Positions 57,520 to 64,000 of a stretch of 64,000 nucleotides of DNA are shown here, one piece after another (position 1 is the stretch's first letter; each line of letters starts with the position of its first letter). The notes below the pieces were generated by a model that was not told the DNA's origin, did not search any database, and saw only the letters and a list, made by a program, of their open reading frames with translations. Source of the stretch: Austropuccinia psidii (Eukaryota; Basidiomycota; Pucciniomycetes; Pucciniales; Sphaerophragmiaceae); assembly GCA_023105745.1 (NCBI GenBank), contig JALGQZ010000004.1, forward strand, positions 9,884,451 to 9,948,450, read 5' to 3'. Both the position numbers and the translations under genes were made by a program.

Positions 57520-58015
57520 CACGGAATCCTTACACTAGTGCAGGTTTCCAATAATTCAAACAATTGCATATGCCAGGGCAGGCTGCCAACACTTCACATG
57601 CAAATCATTACGCTTGTGCAAGCCCCCAACAATTCAAACAACTCCCAAAGCCTCCCACACAAATCCTTATGTTGTGCAGGTTCCCGACAATTTAAACGTT
57701 TCCTTACGCCGGTGCAGGCTTCCAATAATTCACACGCAAATCCTGATGCTTGTGCAGGTTCCTGACAATTCAAACAATTCCTTACGCCCATGCAGGCTCC
57801 GTACAATTCACACGCAAATGCTTACACTTTTGCAGGTTCCGAGAATTCTAAAAATTCCTCACGCCTGTGCAGGCTTCCGACAATTCACACGCGAATCCTG
57901 AGGCTTGTGAAGGTTCCCAAAAATTCTAAAAATTCCTTACGCGGCTGCAGGCTTCTGACAATTCACACACAAATCCTACCGCTTGTGAAGCCTCCCAACA
58001 GTTCAAACAATTCAA
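57520..58015. repeat. 38-39 bp minisatellite (right arm)
   Basis: Inverted counterpart of 13339-13830. Several units differ between arms at CpG positions, for example GGGCGTAAG here against GGGTGTAAG on the left. Confidence 0.85.
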
Positions 58016-58383
58016 TACATGACTAAGATTAATAGCATGTGACCATAGGAAAGGCAATGTCTCATGAATATTCAGTGAATTGCTCACATGCATGGAACGC
58101 CCGCATTTTTACAGTTAAGATCTGATATGGTTGTCAACCATATCACAAGAAAATATAGGAGGCTGCAATGGTGACTATTTGCATATTTTCAGCAAAAGAG
58201 GTTCACACCAAGAAATATTGACTGAAACATTTGGTGGGCCACTTACAGCAATTATTATCACACAATAGGTGATTTGCACAAATGGCCAAAAAGGAGAAAC
58301 TCACAGGAGAAAATAATATAACAAAAATGGAAAAAATTGTGTATTTATTACAACAAACTAATTTAAAAGAGTGTATTACAAAA

Positions 58384-59663
58384 TTAAATAACAGGAAAAA
58401 GTTTTCTTTTTTTATTTTTTTGTAGATATTTGGAGACTATCCCAATGATTTCCTCCTTTGGATAAGCCTCCAGTGCCTGGCAAAGGAGGCTATTTAGTTC
58501 CTCCAAGAATTCCCTTTTCATTTCTTTTTGATGAGTTGCATCCACAAAAGGAATCATGTGGAGCAAGCGGCAATTCTCCAACAAGACTCGGTTGATTGAT
58601 TCATGGACAATGGCTTGAGGAATCCTCAAAGTTGGTCGTAAGTTGGTAAATTCCTGGAAAGCGTCATCATGGGAATGAGGGGAGCATGGCACTGGGAGGG
58701 AACCTGGGTAGGAGTGGAGGGAGGGGGGATCCCACGGGCATATCATCAATGATGATTATGGAGCGGGGAGTAGTGGGAATGGCTGGAGATGATCGAAGGA
58801 GGGGTGAGGAAAATTTGATAGGAGTGAAGAAAGAGAAGTGGTGACTTACCAAAAGGGTCCTCCATGGATTGCGTCTGAGCCACCTCAGTTTCTGGCTCAC
58901 AAGTCGGAATGGCCTCAGGTGGTTTGGAGGATGGACTCCGGCCAGGAATAGTGGACTCATTGTGTTGGGAGGGTTCTACAAAAGGAGGAAGAGTCAGTTA
59001 AAATGAGAAAAGGGAAAGTTGGCTGCTTACCGCGGGATAAGTCATCCAACCATCGGTGCCACTCGCGCCTGGAGTGGGTTGCCATGGGATTTGCTTGCAA
59101 GGCCAACCTGGAACGGGTGAGTCTTGTCAAGGGGGATTCGGTGGGTTTTGTTTTATTTGTAATGAAAAAAAGTCAGTATGATTGCGTGAACCAAAATGAA
59201 TTAAGGAGGAAAAAGAGAACTTACTTTGGCATTTGAAGCCCATGGTTGACAAGACATGGTGACAATTGGCCCAAGCTCAAATGTTCTCTTGCCATGGCCA
59301 TCCTTCATCGGCCGGATAATCACTTCGCTCCGGTCAAGGAGCAAAGTGACCATTGGATGGTGGCCTAGGAGGGGGGTGGACAAATTGATACTGGAAGGGA
59401 CAGGGCTAATTGTCCGGAATTGTTCCTGTTGGCCTGTTTTGGGTCCCGGTGTCTATTCCTGCTTGGGAATACTTTCATCATCATCAACCACAAAGGAGTC
59501 CTCGCAAGGACGTCTTGGGAGGGAACTCCTCTGGCTGCTTGGTCAGAAGGGTCGGACAACGAACAAGCATTTCTTGTGTTTTTCAGCAAGAATCACAAGC
59601 ATTGGTTGTTGTCAAAGAGCAAATGCAGGGGATACCCCGCTTAGTGCATGAAGTGCACGAAAT
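58384..59663 (-). pseudogene. Zn(II)2Cys6-cluster protein gene, broken (right-arm copy)
   Basis: Same structure as 11712-12947. The first exon runs from 59663 (CTSCTKRGIPC, NACDSC then stop) to 59225, with introns starting GTAAGT. The last exon ends at 58384 (LRIPQAIVHESINRVLLENC ... QALEAYPKEEIIGIVSKYLQ). It keeps 44 bp (about 58677-58720) that the left copy lacks. Those bases are bounded by CCTC repeats, so the left copy probably lost them by slippage. The frame break after the fifth Cys and the following TGA are shared with the left copy. A TATA box lies upstream at 60071-60077. Confidence 0.65.
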
Positions 59664-60070
59664 CTAAAAGCAAGAGAATTCAGGTTAGTAACTGAATAGA
59701 AAGTGAACAATCAAGAAAAAACATGATGACATACGATTAATCATAAATTTAAAACGTAAAAAAAATAAAGACTCTATAGTCGGAATTTTGGAAAACTCTA
59801 AAGGAAAGTCATGACAAAGAATTATAATTAATATCGGAACATAATATCAGAAAAAATTCAAATGAAGGAGACGCACAAGGTGGATAGAAGGGGGGTTCTG
59901 GATGTATAAGCGGGAAAAACAAAAAGCAAGAAGGAAGTGGAGTGTGACAGAAAAGAGTGAAAAGGCAGGAAGATGAGGGAGAATATGCACAAAAATGAGA
60001 AGAGTGGGTGATCTGGAAAAGGTGGAGCAGGTGAGAAAGAAAGTGGAAGGCTTGTTGGATGAAGATGGTC

Positions 60071-60077
60071 TTTTATA
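60071..60077 (-). promoter_or_regulatory. TATA box of the right-arm zinc-cluster gene
   Basis: TATAAAA on the minus strand, in the same context as 11298-11304. Confidence 0.5.
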
Positions 60078-61188
60078 CCATGGTGAAGCTGAGCCAATCG
60101 CAGCAGTCGGAGCACCCAACAAAGGCTCAGCTTCAAAGTGTGTTGGCAAAATTGAAGCTCAGTCACAGCATTGGCTGTGACTGAGAAGGGAAATGCCTTC
60201 ATGAGGCAGAGGAAAAAAGGGGTTCTGGCTGAGTATTGCAATTGATTGAATTTTCAGACTCAATCAAGTCTCCTTTGTTTCCTCAAATAGCCACCCAATC
60301 ACCCAGGAGGGCTTTTGTGAGGGCCTTGCTGAATTTGCATGGTGGGTGAAATCCCCAAATTCCCCATGCAAAAAAGCACGTGGTGAATTTGGTCACAGGT
60401 GACTGGGGCAAGCATACCAGCGTTACGGCTGGGTGATGGAGTTTTAACAAAGGGTCAGGCTGTTGTATTACAAGTGAATACAGTGTGAGCATGGGTCAAC
60501 CCATTTCTCAGGTCTGCTTTGGGGTCATAACTGAAATGTTCAGTGGCTGATCATTTGAATTGCACAGTCATTGAGCTATTGATATAACAATATCAAATGC
60601 ACCATGCTGAGCAATTGCTAGGTAATTTTTGTAAGCACACAATCTGAGCATTTGGCACAGCATTGGATGACATTTCAACCAGGCGCAGCATATCACACGC
60701 TTTGGTGAAGTTCTCCAAACTGAGCCTTCCAATGAACTATTGCAAAAATGGTTCCGACCATGGCTCTACCAAAAACTTCCACACTGAGCTTTTGACCATG
60801 ACATGCTCAGATTGCGTGTGCAAATTGGGTGAATCACAATGCTGAGCATTGGGCACATGAGCTACGTATATGCAAACAATTGGAAGGTGGATACCCATTG
60901 GCTATATGCATGCAGGATGAAGTAGTATTACAGCATCCTAATCTGTACAGCCAACACTGTAATATGTAGTATTATGTACACCTTTGTACGTACTACAGTG
61001 TCAGGGCAGAGTAAAAGCTTTACAAGAATGTAACATTCAATCATGCCAAGCCATCAAGTCAAATTTCTCAAATGCATCCCTTTGATGCACATTTTTGGAG
61101 AGCTCCGCCTAACTACCACACTAATGCTGGTGTAATCCAAGTTAATGTAAGGGGTGCATAATTGAATGACTAATGATTTGGGTCATAC
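60078..61188. other. Right-arm cargo region without a recognised gene
   Basis: Counterpart of 10189-11297, including the CTCAG motif cluster (60560-60860). No coding gene seen. Confidence 0.45.
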
Positions 61189-63029
61189 TGTGAGCCTTAG
61201 AGGTAATTTCATATACCCAAAAGACCACAAATATAAAAAATAACATATTAATATAAATAAAATAAATTTATTTATATTATTAAAATAAAAATATAAATAT
61301 AAATATAAAATTATATTAAAAATAAAAAATTAATTCTAATTTAAAAATAAAAAATACATTAAATTTTGTAAATATAAAATTACATTTATACTTGAAAAAA
61401 TTAAGTAAAAATGAAACTTTAACAAAATTGTGAGAAAATAAATAAATTTGGAAAAAAGTTAAATAAAATTTATTATAACTTTTTATCCAATAAATAAACA
61501 TATAAAATTTATTTCACCATTGGATTCCTCATAAAAAATCAGGTGGGGTCACCTCTGAGTGAAATTCTTGTAACTCAACTCTAAATAAGCTTAAATTAAG
61601 TTTTTAGTATTTTCAATACAAATGTTGAAAATCCTCAAAACTTTAATTTAATTCACACCACATGTGGTGTTAACCATCAATTTTTGTGTTAAAATTGAGG
61701 TGTTGTGTTTAGTTTAGAAGTTATGAGGAATTGAAGTATTTTCAATTGAATTCAATTGAAATGTCAAAATGTGCGCGTGTATTACATAAGTGAACTTTGA
61801 TTTACATATGAGGTGTCAATTATTACTGTATTGTACTGTACAATTGGATTGAATTACATATGTAAATTATAAGTATAATACATGATGAGGAATTAAAGGA
61901 AAAAATAAATTGGAAACATTAAATTTGGGGGGGGGAAAGGAACTCCAGCTCTAAGGGGGAGCTAGACCCCCAAAATCCTTGCTGACAGGCGTTGGATGTC
62001 AAAATTCACGCAAAAGTTCATCACTTTTGGCCTGGAATTGAGTTACAGGGTCTGTGGACTCAATTGATGATGAGGTTTTGATACCAACTGGGGTAGTTTT
62101 AGCTGTTGCCAAGAGGGTAAAACTACCCTTAGGATAAAACAATCTTAATAAAAACAGTTTTAACTGGTTCCTACGTCTCTGACACACATTCTGACGTGTT
62201 TTGAAGGCTCTAGGCCTGGTATTGCTATAGTAATGGCTGATTTAAGGGTCTAAAATGGCTAAAAATGGCTAAAAATGGCTTAAACCGGCCCTTTTTTGGT
62301 CTAAACCAGGGTTCAATGATGCCATAATTGGCTTTTCTGTTGTCAGACTGTTTTTCACGACTGACAAGAGTAAATTTTACTTTTGGAGTAAGAGAATTGA
62401 TGGCTATAAAAGAATTTCTTCTTTGCCCCACTTTTCTCTTCATGTTAGAATCTTTTCCTTTTATTAATTAGTTTAAAACTGTTAAACCAATCAATCAAAG
62501 ATTCCAACCACCACTTTCAAATCATTTTAATCCTTTTAACCACGTGAAAAAATCATTATAATCATTGTTTGTAACTCTTATAATCATTTTTACCCCTGAA
62601 CCACCCCAAAAGTGAATTAAAGCATCTTTCATCACTGTAAACTTTGTCACTTTGTTTCCAAATTCACTCTGGTCACTTTTGGGCGTGTTTTCTCTTTAAT
62701 ATTCTTTTTAAAGACTTTGTTCTTTAATTAATTGCTTGCAGTTCTTTGCTCAATTAATTCCAATTGAAATTGCTCTTGAAGAAATTTCTTTTGTAGCCTT
62801 AAAATATCTCTTGTAGAGTATTTTTTGGATAAATTTTTATTGTTGGTAAAACAATAAATTTTTATAATATTATTGTTTTATACTAATAAAGTTATAAACA
62901 ATAAAATTGGCGTGTTTTCTCTTAAAAATAATATTTCATACTATTTTTAATTGATTTTTACCTTATACAAATTTTGAGGACAGGAAAGGTACTTGATTTT
63001 TAATCAAAGTTTCATATCCACACCTTACA
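61189..63029 (+). repeat. Solo LTR of the A/B family
   Basis: 1841 bp, TGTGAGCC...CACCTTACA, with perfect target duplication CATAC (61184-61188 and 63030-63034) and no internal element. The equivalent site in the left arm (about 10188-10193, GTATG in reverse) is empty. It arose by insertion into the right arm and LTR-LTR recombination after the duplication. Confidence 0.95.
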
Positions 63030-64000
63030 CATACGCACAAGCTGGATACACTCCAGTGCTGAAGTCAGGGCAAACAATGACTTGCCTTGCATGTTTTTTG
63101 TGCCCGCTCATTGTCCGCCCCCCACAAACTTTCATATGCCTGGCGGACCTTTTACATGCCTGTCTTCTGACCAGCTATTTGCTTGTGTGGGTGTCCAGCT
63201 TGTGCGCCAAAACCTGAGGCCAATCAGCATGGATTTGATTAAGCCTCATACGCATTAGCATAACCCCCGCCTATGATCCCTGAGGCTGGTTATTTATGCA
63301 TGGGGATCTGCCACCGCGGGTCATTTGCCGCACAATCTCACATGCCCCAAAGAAGTTTTGGCGCCTGGTTTGCAGCCAAAAAACACCTTGGGTGGGGTGC
63401 CTATTGCTCTGGAGTCTCTCACATGTGTGAGGGAAATACCCTGATGACAATCTGGGTTGATGGGTAACAGCCGCAAATGCAATAGGGGTGAATGTGTAAG
63501 AGGATCACGGCTCATGGCCAGTGCCCCCTTTGATCAAGCCACACATTTGCCGCTGGAATTCCAGTAGGCGTCAGTCCACAAGACTTTTCACGCAAAACCA
63601 AACTCATGCTTGGTGGCACACCACCAAACATACCTCACCTGCCCACACCAAAAGATCCCCACAGTGAAATTTTCCATCCACTCCAACCATTTCCCAGTAG
63701 GTCAATGTACAACAATTAACCTGGGGCAGATAACCTTATTGTTTTCTGTCACACCAGCAAACATGGCTGCATGTCACTCATATGCCACTGCACAATAAGC
63801 TCCTACAACACACCCAATTTTGGATATGCTTATATGAACCTTGGTCTACCTATCCTTGCATATTATGTGGCCAATCTATCAGTTGTATTGGATAAAGCTG
63901 CACCCAGGGCTTTCAACAGCGCTCACCACCACTATATTACATATAGTAAAGCCCTTTTAATCTTAAATTAAATCATCTTCAACCCTTATAAATCTTTTTT
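63030..64000. other. Outer part of the right arm, no gene seen
   Basis: Reverse complement of about 9221-10192. No convincing coding frame. Runs to the window edge. Confidence 0.6.

Larger units (their letters stand above)
51160..64000 (-). repeat. Right arm of the large inverted duplication
   Basis: Reverse complement of about 9221-20220, collinear except for the solo LTR 61189-63029 (plus its 5-bp duplication) and small indels. Reaches the window edge, so its outer end is unknown. The inner end is the divergence jump near 51160. Confidence 0.9.

Noticed and set aside
9221..64000. The inverted arms as a pure assembly artefact
   Set aside because: Arms differ by many substitutions, a 44-bp indel and a solo LTR with its own target duplication, so they are distinct sequences. 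A mis-join at about 51160 is still possible and is listed as the refuting test.

Overview
The window looks like transposon-dominated DNA from a basidiomycete, most probably a rust fungus (Pucciniales). It is AT-rich with short GT..AG introns, and almost every recognisable coding stretch belongs to a transposable element: Ty3/gypsy chromovirus-like Gag-Pol proteins, a Tnp2-type DNA transposase, a Tet-like 2OG-Fe(II) dioxygenase and a Zn(II)2Cys6 relic. The Gag-Pol type resembles families I associate with Austropuccinia psidii. That naming is recall, not a search result. I see no housekeeping gene, tRNA, rRNA or CRISPR array.

Layout. 1-1397 is AT-rich and probably a decayed LTR. 1398-5971 is a partial gypsy element 'D' (minus strand), abutting an old gypsy pol fragment 'F' (5972-6422). 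6423-50892 reads as one giant nested insertion. It is a CACTA-like DNA transposon with terminal inverted repeats of about 80% identity and a 3-bp target duplication (TCT). It lies inside F, whose other half resumes at 50893. Without nested retrotransposons it would be about 13.8 kb. It holds a decayed Tnp2 transposase (7188-8500, minus), a Zn(II)2Cys6 pseudogene (11712-12947, plus), minisatellites, and a Tet-like dioxygenase gene on the minus strand. That gene was split first by gypsy A (14143-24171, plus, TSD ATTGC) and then by gypsy C (27499-48164, minus, TSD GTGGA). C is itself split by gypsy B (32821-42919, minus, TSD TTTAT). B is the youngest and nearly intact.

From about 51160 to the right edge (64000) the sequence is an inverted copy of about 20220 down to 9221. 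It contains a second, truncated copy of A ('A-prime', 51160-57187), a second Zn(II)2Cys6 pseudogene and the same minisatellite. A later solo LTR (61189-63029, TSD CATAC) sits in this arm only. The palindrome spacer is about 31 kb, and the right arm probably continues beyond the window.

The most interesting signal is shared by all three independent gypsy lineages (A/B, C, D). A leader exon, a small intron and an overlapping reading frame lie at the 5' end of gag. The Gag start codon (or its mutated remnant in A) sits within the last 10-14 bases of the intron. Splicing would remove it and join the leader to a different frame, which encodes a conserved protein of about 250-280 residues. An unspliced RNA would make Gag-Pol. 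C and D share a second intron at the same place, with a middle exon of identical length (132 nt). This looks like splicing-controlled dual coding in a retrotransposon.
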